Source of the DNA: Candidatus Blautia faecipullorum
GTDB lineage: Bacteria > Bacillota > Clostridia > Lachnospirales > Lachnospiraceae
Length of the DNA stretch: 41,738 nucleotides
Reading direction: 5' to 3'
NCBI GenBank assembly: GCA_019115125.1
Contig: DXEG01000033.1
Location: forward strand, 1-41,738
The position numbers and the translations under genes are program-made. Each line of letters starts with the position of its first letter. Position 1 is the first letter of the stretch. Shown here one piece after another: positions 1 to 9,816 of this stretch. Below the pieces are notes generated by a model. It was not told the DNA's origin. It did not search any database and worked only from the letters and a program-made list of their open reading frames with translations.

Positions 1-28
1 GTTTAGTGGCATAAATAAATTTTACACC

Positions 29-59
29 AAGAGCCAGGCCTTTCATAGACCTGGCTCTT
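29..59. repeat. Inverted repeat (hairpin), 10-bp perfect arms
   Basis: The arms at 29-38 and 50-59 are perfect reverse complements (AAGAGCCAGG / CCTGGCTCTT) around an 11-base loop. Neither side has a convincing T-tract, so it may be a weak terminator for a gene ending left of the window, or part of the intergenic repeat region. Confidence 0.6.
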
Positions 60-68
60 ACTTTGATC

Positions 69-108
69 AAAAAAGTGCTGCCGCACTAATAATTTTTAGT
101 GCGACAGC
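69..108 (-). terminator. Intrinsic terminator, minus strand, beyond the repeat array
   Basis: Arms 77-89 and 96-108 pair over 13 positions with one C/A mismatch (81/104). On the minus strand the stem is followed by AC and six T (69-74 read in reverse). It is the first good terminator downstream of the minus-strand hydrolase at 387-1997, so the 61-bp repeat array between them would lie in that gene's 3' untranslated region. Confidence 0.7.
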
Positions 109-119
109 CCCTTTTCGAT

Positions 120-386
120 ACTGATTGTCCGGGAGGACAAGCAGGTTCCCGATCCGCCCGAAAGGGCGGGGATTTTCGATACTGATTGTCCGGGAGGACA
201 AGCAGGTTCCCGGGCCGCCCGAGAGGGCGGGGATTTTCGATACTGATTGTCCGAAAGGACAAGCAGGTTCCCGATCCGCCCGAGAGGGCGGGGATTTTCG
301 ATACTGATTGTCCGAAAGGACAAGCAGGTTCCCGATCCGCCCGAGAGGGCGGGAATTTTCGATACTGATTGTCCGGGAGGACAAGC
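120..386. repeat. 61-bp tandem repeat array, 4 full copies and a 23-bp partial, two hairpins per unit
   Basis: Units run 120-180, 181-241, 242-302 and 303-363, with a partial copy 364-386. Each unit holds two short stems: TTGTCC/GGACAA and CCGCCC/GGGCGG. On the plus strand every loop is a GNRA tetraloop (GGGA or GAAA in the first, GAAA or GAGA in the second). Inside the two hairpins the copies differ only at loop positions 2 and 3. The other changes are a GAT to GGG linker variant in copy 2 and one G to A in copy 4. The copies are contiguous, with no spacers. The partial copy ends one base before the stop codon of the hydrolase gene. The unit length is not a multiple of three, so translation across the array makes no sense. 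This looks like a structured RNA or DNA repeat of unknown function. Confidence 0.9.
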
Positions 387-1997
387 TCAGTTCAGATAAT
401 TATATACCATACGGGATATATTCCGGATACCTGAAATTGCCGAGCTTTCCCCGCAGCCAGAGGAGAAAACACAGATAATATAATGTGTTTCCGGACCGTA
501 GACAATGGCCATGTCGTGCTGAACGCTGCTTGTTTCTCCGGTCTTGTTGGCAATTTTCACGCCGGAAGGAACACCGGAGGGAATTTTCCAGCGCCGTGTC
601 TGACGGCAGAGCAGATTTAGCATTTCCTTTGAGTATTTACTGGAAACGCATTTGCCGCGGTAAATTCTTTCCAGCAGGAGACCACAGTCTTTCGCGGAAG
701 AGGTGTTGCGTCCGCCGTCGCTGGCAAAAGCGGAGGCGGCGGGATGCAGAGAACTGTGGCAGCCTGTTTTTGTGTAGCCGTTCTTTTTCAGGTACTTATT
801 GATCTCAGCGGCGCCTGCGGCAAAGCTTCCCGAGCTGCTGCTGCGGCGTACAAGTACATTAAAGGATTCATTGTCGCTGACCGTGATCATATCGTTGAGC
901 AGCGTTTTGATGCTGGAGTTATAAGAAAGCTTGCCGCTTTGGATGCGGTCGAAGGTGGAGGCCATGACGAACGCCTTAATGGTACTGGCGGGATACATGG
1001 AAGTCTCGTTTATGTTGATAGCGGCGTTGGTGCTCAGATCCTTCACATAAACGGACCAGCTTCCACTGTAGCCGCGGATGGTCTGCTGAAGCTGCCGCTT
1101 AAGGGATTGCAGCGCCATATCGGCGCCTGAACATTTGCGCCCCTCGTAATCGACATATGTACCGTCCGGGAGCTTTTGGTTGCGGGCGATTTTGCCGTTT
1201 GACAGGAGATAATAGCCGGACCTCCAGCAGTTCACTGCCATTTTGCCGTTTGCGTCCAGATAGTATTTTTCATTTTTATAAGTGATCCAGCCCTTCTTCA
1301 CAGTAAGCAGGCCGTTTCTGCCTCCGAAATAATAAGTACCGCGGAACGTTCTGCGGCCGATGGTCTGGTTCAGAGAATGAAAAGCCTTGTTTGTATAAAG
1401 CTTGCCTGTTCGGCTGAAGTAGTAATAACCTCTGAAAGAAACGCTGCCAATCTTCTGATTCAAAAAACGCACCTGCGCGGGGGCAGAGAGCTTTCCGTAT
1501 GCGCCCCGGAAATAATACCCCTGAAACGTCAGTCCGGCGCATTTGGTGCGGGGGAGCTTGATAAGCACGTTGCCGTTGGTCAGAAACCGACCGTATCTAT
1601 TTGTACAATAAAAACCGCTGAAACGAACGCCGTTGACCGTCCGGTTCAGTTTATATACGGCGGTTTTCTGGACGAGCCTGCCTTTTTTGTCAAAGGCGTA
1701 AAAACCTCTGGTAAGGCTGCCTGTTTTTTGAATATTGAGATATTGAAGGCCGCCCAGCGGCTTGCGTCCCGGTCCGTACAGATACCAGTTGGCGCCTCGC
1801 TTTTCGAGATATTTTCCGCTGCCGTCCTGGAAAGCTGTCCGCACGGTCTTTGTCGCCGCGGCCTGTACCGGAGTAAAATGGCTCTGTACGGAGCAGGCGA
1901 GTATAAGAGCGGCCAGCAGGAAAAGCATGAAAAAAGCTCTGTGCATGGTGCGCTGTGTCTCTCCGGAACAAGAATGATTGCTTTGTCTGTTTGTCAT
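387..1997 (-). CDS. Secreted serine hydrolase, class A beta-lactamase fold, with N-terminal wall-binding-like repeats
   Basis: This 536-residue protein has a hydrophobic signal or anchor segment at about residues 20-46. Residues 50-300 carry aromatic/glycine-rich repeats of the FRGYYYF type, resembling cell-wall-binding repeats. The C-terminal domain has the penicillin-recognising serine hydrolase motifs: SxxK (S338, K341), SDN (374-376) and KTG (485-487). No ExxLN-like glutamate is visible in the expected omega-loop region, so true beta-lactamase activity is doubtful. A role in peptidoglycan or another surface substrate is more likely (Beta-lactamase2/PF13354-like family, recognised by eye). 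The start at 1997 is supported by a GGGGGGAG ribosome binding site six bases upstream; an in-frame Met at residue 18 is the alternative. It is transcribed divergently from the amino-acid ABC operon, and its 3' end touches the 61-bp repeat array. Confidence 0.8.
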   Translation of the reverse strand: MTNRQSNHSCSGETQRTMHRAFFMLFLLAALILACSVQSHFTPVQAAATKTVRTAFQDGSGKYLEKRGANWYLYGPGRKPLGGLQYLNIQKTGSLTRGFYAFDKKGRLVQKTAVYKLNRTVNGVRFSGFYCTNRYGRFLTNGNVLIKLPRTKCAGLTFQGYYFRGAYGKLSAPAQVRFLNQKIGSVSFRGYYYFSRTGKLYTNKAFHSLNQTIGRRTFRGTYYFGGRNGLLTVKKGWITYKNEKYYLDANGKMAVNCWRSGYYLLSNGKIARNQKLPDGTYVDYEGRKCSGADMALQSLKRQLQQTIRGYSGSWSVYVKDLSTNAAININETSMYPASTIKAFVMASTFDRIQSGKLSYNSSIKTLLNDMITVSDNESFNVLVRRSSSSGSFAAGAAEINKYLKKNGYTKTGCHSSLHPAASAFASDGGRNTSSAKDCGLLLERIYRGKCVSSKYSKEMLNLLCRQTRRWKIPSGVPSGVKIANKTGETSSVQHDMAIVYGPETHYIICVFSSGCGESSAISGIRNISRMVYNYLN

Positions 1998-2190
1998 TTC
2001 TGTCTCCCCCCGTTAAAATATAATATAAATGCTCCGCTGTGGATGCGGCCAGGTTCATGTGGAATTATGACTGCCTGCGGGCAGTGAGCATCTGGCGCGT
2101 AAAGTGTACAGGTTTCCGCTCCGCAAATCCCCAGCTGTTTCTATAAAAAACTATACATGATTCTGAAAGAAAAGGAAAGAGAGAATTATC

Positions 2191-2219
2191 TTGACTTTCC
2201 CACCATAAAGTATTAAAAT
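2191..2219 (+). promoter_or_regulatory. Sigma-A promoter of the amino-acid ABC transporter operon
   Basis: TTGACT (2191-2196) and TAAAAT (2214-2219) are separated by 17 bases. Transcription would start near 2226, about 130 bases before the binding-protein gene. The 1998-2354 gap holds this promoter, the leader hairpin described next, and a small hairpin at 2071-2084 with a UGCG loop. Confidence 0.75.
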
Positions 2220-2227
2220 GGTGCAAA

Positions 2228-2267
2228 AGCGCAATGGAGCCCTTGGGTTTTTTTGCGCTGCTTTTTT
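2228..2267 (+). terminator. Terminator-like hairpin in the 5' leader of the ABC transporter operon (possible attenuator)
   Basis: Arms AGCGCAA (2228-2234) and TTGCGCT (2253-2259) are followed by GC and six T (2262-2267). The hairpin begins almost at the predicted transcription start, so most transcripts could stop after about 40 nucleotides unless termination is prevented. No second competing hairpin or leader peptide was recognised. Confidence 0.55.
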
Positions 2268-2354
2268 GTCGATTAAGATAAGTAACTGTTCCGCAGCAGG
2301 GCTGCCAGGGAAAAGAACAGATACAAAATACTTTTAATGAGGAGGAAACGAGAA

Positions 2355-3203
2355 ATGAGAAGAAACAAAATGTGGAAAATGCTTACTGCTTCTGCCGTTG
2401 CGGCGGCAATGAGCTGCGGTATGATCGGCGTTCAGAGCGTCAGCGCGGATGAGAAAAAAACGTTGAAGGTAGCAATGGAATGCGGCTATGCTCCTTATAA
2501 CTGGACTCAGCCGGACGATTCCAACGGAGCGGTACCGATCTCCGGCAGCTCTGATTACGCCAACGGATATGACGTAATGATGGCTAAGCATATTACAGAG
2601 GAGCTGGGCTATGATCTGGAGATCGTGAAGCTTGACTGGGATTCTCTTGTTCCGGCTGTTCAGTCCGGCCAGGTAGACTGTGTGATCGCGGGGCAGTCCA
2701 TCACCTCCGAGCGTTCTCAGATGGTGGATTTCACAGAGCCCTATTATTATGCGTCTATTATCACTCTTGTTAAGGCCGAGGGAGATTATAAGGACGCGGC
2801 AAGCGTGGAGGATCTGAAGGGAGTGATCTGCACTTCCCAGCAGAATACCGTATGGTATGACACCTGTCTTCCGCAGATTCCGGACGCGGAAATTCTTCCG
2901 GCTCAGGAGAGCGCTCCTGCAATGCTGGTAGCTCTGGAATCCGGAAAATGTGACGCTGTTGTTACCGATATGCCTACCGGTATGGCGGCCTGCGTTGCTT
3001 ATCCTGACCTGAAGCTTCTTGATTTCAGCGGTACGGACGGAGAATTTGAGGTATCCGAGGAGGAGATCAATATTGGTATTTCCCTGCAGAAGGGCAACGA
3101 CGAGCTGAAGGACGCCATCAACGGCGTACTGGCGGAGATGACAGAGGACGACTATACGGAAATGATGGACGAGGCAATTTCTGTTCAGCCTCTGTCCGAA
3201 TGA
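2355..3203 (+). CDS. Amino-acid ABC transporter substrate-binding protein
   Basis: This extracellular solute-binding protein (family 3 type) has 282 residues from ATG 2355. That start was chosen over the in-frame ATG at 2337 because AGGAGG at 2340-2345 is correctly spaced before 2355. An N-terminal signal segment (residues 1-35) ends in a signal-peptidase-like SVSA/DE site. A cysteine follows the hydrophobic core, but its context (AMSC) is a poor lipobox, so the mode of anchoring is uncertain. The mature part begins with the LKVAME..YAPYNW pattern typical of polar amino-acid binding proteins and later has the VIAGQSITSERSQMVDFTEPYY type segment of the family. It is the first gene of a three-gene importer; the permease follows after 16 bases. 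The exact ligand (glutamine, cystine, arginine and others) cannot be read from sequence. Confidence 0.9.
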   Translation: MRRNKMWKMLTASAVAAAMSCGMIGVQSVSADEKKTLKVAMECGYAPYNWTQPDDSNGAVPISGSSDYANGYDVMMAKHITEELGYDLEIVKLDWDSLVPAVQSGQVDCVIAGQSITSERSQMVDFTEPYYYASIITLVKAEGDYKDAASVEDLKGVICTSQQNTVWYDTCLPQIPDAEILPAQESAPAMLVALESGKCDAVVTDMPTGMAACVAYPDLKLLDFSGTDGEFEVSEEEINIGISLQKGNDELKDAINGVLAEMTEDDYTEMMDEAISVQPLSE

Positions 3204-3219
3204 TAAAGGAGGAGCTTAA

Positions 3220-4008
3220 ATGCTGCCTGAGAGTTTTGGGGGCCGGATTATTTATCTGCTCCAGCAATACGGATCATCTTTTCTGAAAGGCGCGGGCGTC
3301 AGCCTGTGGCTTGCCATCGTGGGCACCTTGTTCGGATGTATCATCGGATTCGTGGTGGGTATCATCCAGACGATTCCGGTAGATAAAAATGATTCTGCTG
3401 TAAAACGCGTCGTTATAAAGATCATAAAATTTATTATGGCCTGCTATGTGGAGTTCTTCCGCGGAACTCCCATGATGGCCCAGGCCATGTTCATTTATTT
3501 CGGCAGCTCTTATCTGTTTGAAATTAATATGTCCATGTGGTTTGCGGCAATTTTGATCGTATCCATCAATACGGGAGCCTACATGGCGGAAACTGTCCGC
3601 GGTGGAATCCTTTCCATCGACGAGGGGCAGACAGAAGGCGCCAAGGCCATTGGAATGACGCATGTCCAGACCATGGTGAATGTAATTCTTCCCCAGGCGC
3701 TGCGCAACATCATGCCTCAGATCGGAAATAACCTGATCATCAATATCAAGGATACCTGCGTGCTTTCTATTATCGGCACGGTAGAGCTGTTCTACACGAC
3801 GAAGGGAGTCGCGGGAGCCCTGTATACATATTTTGAATCCTTTACTATCGCCATGGTGATCTATTTTGTCATGACCTTTACCTGCTCCCGTCTGCTGCGG
3901 CTTCTGGAGCACAAGATGGACGGCCCGGACAACTATGATCTGGCGACGACGGATACCCTGACCTACACCAGCGGTATGTATTCTTACAAGGAAAGGAAGG
4001 TTAAGTAA
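3220..4008 (+). CDS. Amino-acid ABC transporter permease
   Basis: This 262-residue integral membrane protein belongs to the HisM/GlnP-type permease family. Several hydrophobic segments are evident (about residues 20-50, 65-90, 95-120, 170-220). The cytoplasmic coupling loop carries the expected pattern ([24 protein letters not shown], given here only in part as EGAKAIGM and ILPQALR), which docks on the ATPase. The [10 protein letters not shown] segment near residue 80 is a family hallmark. The ribosome binding site AAAGGAGG lies just before ATG 3220. It forms the membrane channel for the binding protein upstream and is followed two bases later by the ATPase gene. A single permease gene implies a homodimer. 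Confidence 0.93.
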   Translation: MLPESFGGRIIYLLQQYGSSFLKGAGVSLWLAIVGTLFGCIIGFVVGIIQTIPVDKNDSAVKRVVIKIIKFIMACYVEFFRGTPMMAQAMFIYFGSSYLFEINMSMWFAAILIVSINTGAYMAETVRGGILSIDEGQTEGAKAIGMTHVQTMVNVILPQALRNIMPQIGNNLIINIKDTCVLSIIGTVELFYTTKGVAGALYTYFESFTIAMVIYFVMTFTCSRLLRLLEHKMDGPDNYDLATTDTLTYTSGMYSYKERKVK

Positions 4009-4010
4009 CC

Positions 4011-4751
4011 ATGAGTGAAGCGATCCTGAATGTGAGGCATCTGGGAAAATCCTTCGGCAACAATGAAATTCTGAAGGATATTGATTTTTCCGTAAAGCCC
4101 AAGGACGTCACCTGTATCATCGGGCCGTCCGGTTCCGGAAAATCCACTTTGCTGCGCTGTATGAACCTTCTTGAAACGCCTTCTTCCGGAGAAATTCTCT
4201 ATCACGGGAAGAACATCACGGAAAAAGGAGTGAATATACCAGAATACCGGTCCAAGGTGGGAATGGTGTTCCAGAGCTTTAATCTGTTCAACAATATGAC
4301 CGTACTGAAAAACTGCACGGTAGGACAGGAGAAGGTTCTGAAAAAGAGCAAAGAAGAGGCGGAGAAAAACGCCATGATGTATCTGGAAAAGGTGGGTATG
4401 GCGCCCTATATCAACGCCAAGCCGAAACAGCTTTCCGGTGGACAGAAGCAGCGTGTCGCCATTGCGCGGGCGCTGGCAATGGAGCCGGAGATGATCCTTT
4501 TTGACGAGCCTACCTCCGCGCTGGATCCCCAGATGGTGGGAGAGGTTCTGGAGGTTATGCGGACCCTGGCCAAGGACGGTCTTACCATGATCATTGTTAC
4601 CCATGAGATGGCCTTTGCCCGTGATGTGGCGAAGCATGTGATCTTTATGGGAAACGGCGTGATCGTGGAAGAGGGAACGTCCAGAGACATTTTTGAAAAT
4701 CCCCAGAAAGAAATGACGAAAGAATTTTTAAGCAGATTCAGGAATTCCTGA
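4011..4751 (+). CDS. Amino-acid ABC transporter ATP-binding protein
   Basis: This 246-residue cytoplasmic ATPase powers the importer. Visible motifs are Walker [10 protein letters not shown] (38-46), Q-loop region near residue 89 (VFQSFNLF), signature LSGGQ (141-145), Walker B MILFDEP (161-167) and the switch histidine in VTHEM. Length and motifs match the GlnQ/HisP-type polar amino-acid transporter ATPases. The gene starts two bases after the permease stop, implying translational coupling. It is the last gene of the operon and is followed by a strong terminator at 4772-4818. Confidence 0.95.
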   Translation: MSEAILNVRHLGKSFGNNEILKDIDFSVKPKDVTCIIGPSGSGKSTLLRCMNLLETPSSGEILYHGKNITEKGVNIPEYRSKVGMVFQSFNLFNNMTVLKNCTVGQEKVLKKSKEEAEKNAMMYLEKVGMAPYINAKPKQLSGGQKQRVAIARALAMEPEMILFDEPTSALDPQMVGEVLEVMRTLAKDGLTMIIVTHEMAFARDVAKHVIFMGNGVIVEEGTSRDIFENPQKEMTKEFLSRFRNS

Positions 4752-4771
4752 ATCTGCGCTTTTATTATAAG

Positions 4772-4818
4772 AAAACAGCAGACATCCGGAAGCGTGAGAC
4801 GGATTGTCTGCTGTTTTT
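4772..4818. terminator. Strong intrinsic terminator after the ABC transporter operon
   Basis: AAAACAGCAGACA (4772-4784) pairs with TGTCTGCTGTTTT (4805-4817), and the stem extends through ATCCG/CGGAT with one bulged T. It is followed by T-residues and is symmetrical enough to work in both directions. The 4819-4980 gap before the V-ATPase operon is very AT-rich; no promoter in it could be chosen with confidence. Confidence 0.85.
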
Positions 4819-4980
4819 GGTAATATATATATAATTTATTAAAAAAGGATAATAAATTCTGGACATTTAGGGGAAAATCATTTATTATAAAGATAACAAA
4901 TTTTTTTAGATTTATACAAAAAGAATTAGTTGCGCAAAAAAATAGTATGACAGAAAATTTACAAAGAAAGGAGAAAAAGT

Positions 4981-5289
4981 GTGGCAAAGGAAATCATGGA
5001 GACCATTCGCCGTGCTGAGGAAAGCGCCGCCGACGCGGTCCGCAATGCCAGGAAAGAGGCGGAGCGGATCATAGAAGAGGCAAAGGCGGAGAGCGCTGCC
5101 CGGAAAAAGGCCGCGGAGAAGGAGGCTGCCGGGCTGCTGGAAGAAGTAAAGCAGGAAGCCCTGGCCGACGCCCGCAGGGAGGCGGAAAAGGCTGCCGGAG
5201 ACACAGCCCGCAAGAAGGCCGAGATCCGGGAGTCGGCGGATAAAAGACGGGAAGAAGCAGTGAAAATGGTGATCAGCGAGCTGAACTGA
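4981..5289 (+). CDS. V-type ATPase peripheral-stalk subunit H/G-like (NtpF position)
   Basis: This small, highly charged coiled-coil protein (102 residues) is rich in Ala, Glu, Lys and Arg throughout (RRAEESAADAVRNARKEAE pattern). Such proteins pair with subunit E in the peripheral stalk of V/A-type ATPases. Translation probably starts at GTG 4981, because AAAGGAG lies seven to eight bases upstream. It is first in the nine-gene ATPase operon, the place of ntpF in Enterococcus hirae. Sequence alone gives only the coiled-coil character; the assignment leans on position. Confidence 0.8.
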   Translation: MAKEIMETIRRAEESAADAVRNARKEAERIIEEAKAESAARKKAAEKEAAGLLEEVKQEALADARREAEKAAGDTARKKAEIRESADKRREEAVKMVISELN

Positions 5290-5326
5290 CCGGTGAGAAA
5301 AACTCAGCAAAGAAGGTGATGATATT

Positions 5327-7817
<2,491 letters not shown>

Positions 7818-7868
7818 GCAGACAGCAGCGGCGCCTGAGGGCGCAGAAAGAAAGTCAGGAGGTTCAGA

Positions 7869-8474
7869 ATGAGTGGATTAGAGAAAATCATCAGTCAGAT
7901 TGAGGAGGAAGCCAGTCATTCTGCAGAGGATATTATCCGGGAAGCGAAGGAACAGGCCGGAGCCATCCTGAGCGAGGCGGATAAGGAATGTGAAAAAATC
8001 AAGGCGGAAGCGCGGCAGAAGGCGGACGCTCAGAGAGAGGACATTCTCAGGAAAAGCCGTTCCTCTGCCGGTATGCAGGAAAAAAGAGAGCTTCTTCAGG
8101 AAAAACAGAGACTGATCAGCGAGATTATGGAAGAGGCGAAATCCGCTTTGTATGAGCTGGACGGAAAAAGCTATTTTCTTCTGATAATCAGAATGCTGGA
8201 AAAATATGTGCAGCCGGGAAAGGGCGAGATCTGTTTTAATCAGAAGGACCTTAACAGGCTGCCGGAGGGCTTTGAGCAGACAATACAGGAAATCGCCGGG
8301 AGAAAGGGCGGAGAGCTGACGCTGAGTAAGGCGCCCGCTTCCATTGACGGAGGCTTTCTTCTGATATACGGAGGGATTGAGGAAAACTGCTCTTTCGCGT
8401 CTGTTTTTGCGGACGGCAGAGAGAGACTCCAGGATCAGATCCATTCCCTGCTTTTTGAACATAAGCCGCAGTAA
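7869..8474 (+). CDS. ntpE: V-type ATP synthase subunit E (peripheral stalk)
   Basis: This 201-residue protein has a long charged N-terminal helix (about residues 1-110, including EDIIREAKEQAGAILSEAD) and a more globular C-terminal half ending in the DGGFLL segment seen in E subunits. It pairs with the small coiled-coil subunit encoded first in the operon to make the stator stalks. AGGAGG precedes the start at 7869, 51 bases after K, and subunit C follows after 11 bases. Confidence 0.9.
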   Translation: MSGLEKIISQIEEEASHSAEDIIREAKEQAGAILSEADKECEKIKAEARQKADAQREDILRKSRSSAGMQEKRELLQEKQRLISEIMEEAKSALYELDGKSYFLLIIRMLEKYVQPGKGEICFNQKDLNRLPEGFEQTIQEIAGRKGGELTLSKAPASIDGGFLLIYGGIEENCSFASVFADGRERLQDQIHSLLFEHKPQ

Positions 8475-8485
8475 GGAGGATTTTT

Positions 8486-9460
8486 ATGGGTAAAGATTAT
8501 ACTTATGCGGTGGCCCGTATCCGGGGAAGAGAACTGTCTCTGTTCGGACAGCCGGTAATGGAGCAGCTTCTGGCATGCAAAACCTGCGGAGAGGCTCTGC
8601 GGTTCCTGGCGGACAAGGGCTGGGGCAGCCCCGAAAAGCCGCTGACAGAAGAGAACGTTCTGGAGGAGGAGACCCGGAAGACCTGGGATCTGATCAGCGA
8701 AATGATAAAGGATATGTCCGTGTTCGATGTGTTTCGGATCGCTGACGATTATCATAATCTCAAGGCAGCCCTGAAGCTTGCCTATGTGCAGTCAGGAATC
8801 GACCGGAGCCGTGTCTATGTGACGGGAGGAAGGATTGAGCCTGAGCTTATAGAGAAGGCTGCTCTGGAGAGAGATTTCAGCGCCCTCCCGAAGGATATGC
8901 GCGGCGCTGCGGCGGAAGCCCAGGATACGCTCCTTCACACAGGAGACGGGCAGTTATGTGATATTATACTGGACAGGGCGTCTCTGGAAGCCGTATACGC
9001 GGCGGGACAGGAGTCCGGTGACGAGGTGCTGAAAAAATACGCGGAGCTTACAGTGGCCGCCGCTGATATCAGGATTGCCGTCCGCTGCGGAAAAGTGGGA
9101 AAATCTCTTGATTTCATCAGGAGAGCCCTGGCAGACTGCGGAGGAATAGACACAGAGGCTCTGGCTCACGCGGCGTTAAGCGGAACAGAGAGCGTAGCCG
9201 GTTATCTGGAAGGAACAGCATTTTCGCCGGCGGCGGAGGCTCTCCGGAAATCCCCGGCCGCTTTTGAAAAATGGTGCGACGATCTTATCATAGATTACAT
9301 CCGGCCTCAGAAATATAATCCTTTTACCCTGGGACCGCTGGCCGCATATATCCTGGCGCGGCGCAACGAGATCAAATGCGTCCGTATGATACTCACAGGC
9401 AAACAGAATGAACTGGCGGATGATATGATACGAGAAAGGCTGAGAGAGATGTATGTATAA
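8486..9460 (+). CDS. ntpC: V-type ATP synthase subunit C (d-type, rotor to ring adaptor)
   Basis: This 324-residue, mostly helical, soluble protein is of the length expected for V/A-ATPase subunit C/d, which sits on the K ring and holds the central stalk. Family-like features are the YAVARIRGRE start, the DVFRIADDYHNLKAALK segment near residue 90, and the C-terminal KYNPFTLGPLAAYILARRNE segment with EIKCVRMI. AAGGAGG lies just before ATG 8486. Its end overlaps the next gene by eight bases, indicating coupled translation. Confidence 0.93.
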   Translation: MGKDYTYAVARIRGRELSLFGQPVMEQLLACKTCGEALRFLADKGWGSPEKPLTEENVLEEETRKTWDLISEMIKDMSVFDVFRIADDYHNLKAALKLAYVQSGIDRSRVYVTGGRIEPELIEKAALERDFSALPKDMRGAAAEAQDTLLHTGDGQLCDIILDRASLEAVYAAGQESGDEVLKKYAELTVAAADIRIAVRCGKVGKSLDFIRRALADCGGIDTEALAHAALSGTESVAGYLEGTAFSPAAEALRKSPAAFEKWCDDLIIDYIRPQKYNPFTLGPLAAYILARRNEIKCVRMILTGKQNELADDMIRERLREMYV

Positions 9461-9770
9461 AATAGCAGTGATGGGCGATTACGACAGTATTTACGGTTTT
9501 GCCGCGCTGGGACTTTCCGTCTTTCCGGCAGAGGATGCGGAAAGCTGCAGGACGACGCTGAAAAGGCTGGCCGACGGCGGCTACGCCGTGATCTATATTA
9601 CAGAGTCCAAGGCCGCCCTGGTGGAAGAGGAGATCGGTTACTACCGCGAGCAGAAGCTTCCGGCGATCATTCTTATTCCCGGTATTTCAGGGAATACGGG
9701 AGCCGGGATCGCCCAGGTAAAAAAATCTGTGGAGCAGGCGGTGGGCTCAGATATCATTTTTAATGAATAG
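9453..9770 (+). CDS. ntpG: V-type ATP synthase subunit F (central stalk; NtpG position)
   Basis: This 105-residue protein starts with KIAVMGDYDSIYGFAALG, the typical beginning of V/A-ATPase subunit F, and has the ITE..A and IPAIILIPG-like strands of its small alpha/beta fold. It binds subunit D to make the rotating central shaft. The gene overlaps ntpC by eight bases and precedes the catalytic A subunit by 46 bases. Confidence 0.93.
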   Translation: MYKIAVMGDYDSIYGFAALGLSVFPAEDAESCRTTLKRLADGGYAVIYITESKAALVEEEIGYYREQKLPAIILIPGISGNTGAGIAQVKKSVEQAVGSDIIFNE

Positions 9771-9816
9771 AGTATTTGTATTGTATTTTAATAGAACAGG
9801 TGGGTGATGGATAAAA

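Noticed and set aside
67-384. Overlapping open frames on both strands through the 61-bp repeat region
   Set aside because: The unit length of 61 is not divisible by three, so each copy is read in a new frame; no ribosome binding site precedes them. They are by-products of a GC-rich repeat without stops.
120-386. CRISPR array
   Set aside because: Copies are directly contiguous with no unique spacers, and no cas genes are nearby.
387-1997. Antibiotic-resistance beta-lactamase
   Set aside because: No omega-loop glutamate was seen and the protein carries long wall-binding-like repeats; a resistance claim is not supported.
2071-2084. Small hairpin CTGCC-TGCG-GGCAG between the hydrolase and ABC genes
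   Set aside because: The five-base stem has no T-tract and no partner element; it may be chance.
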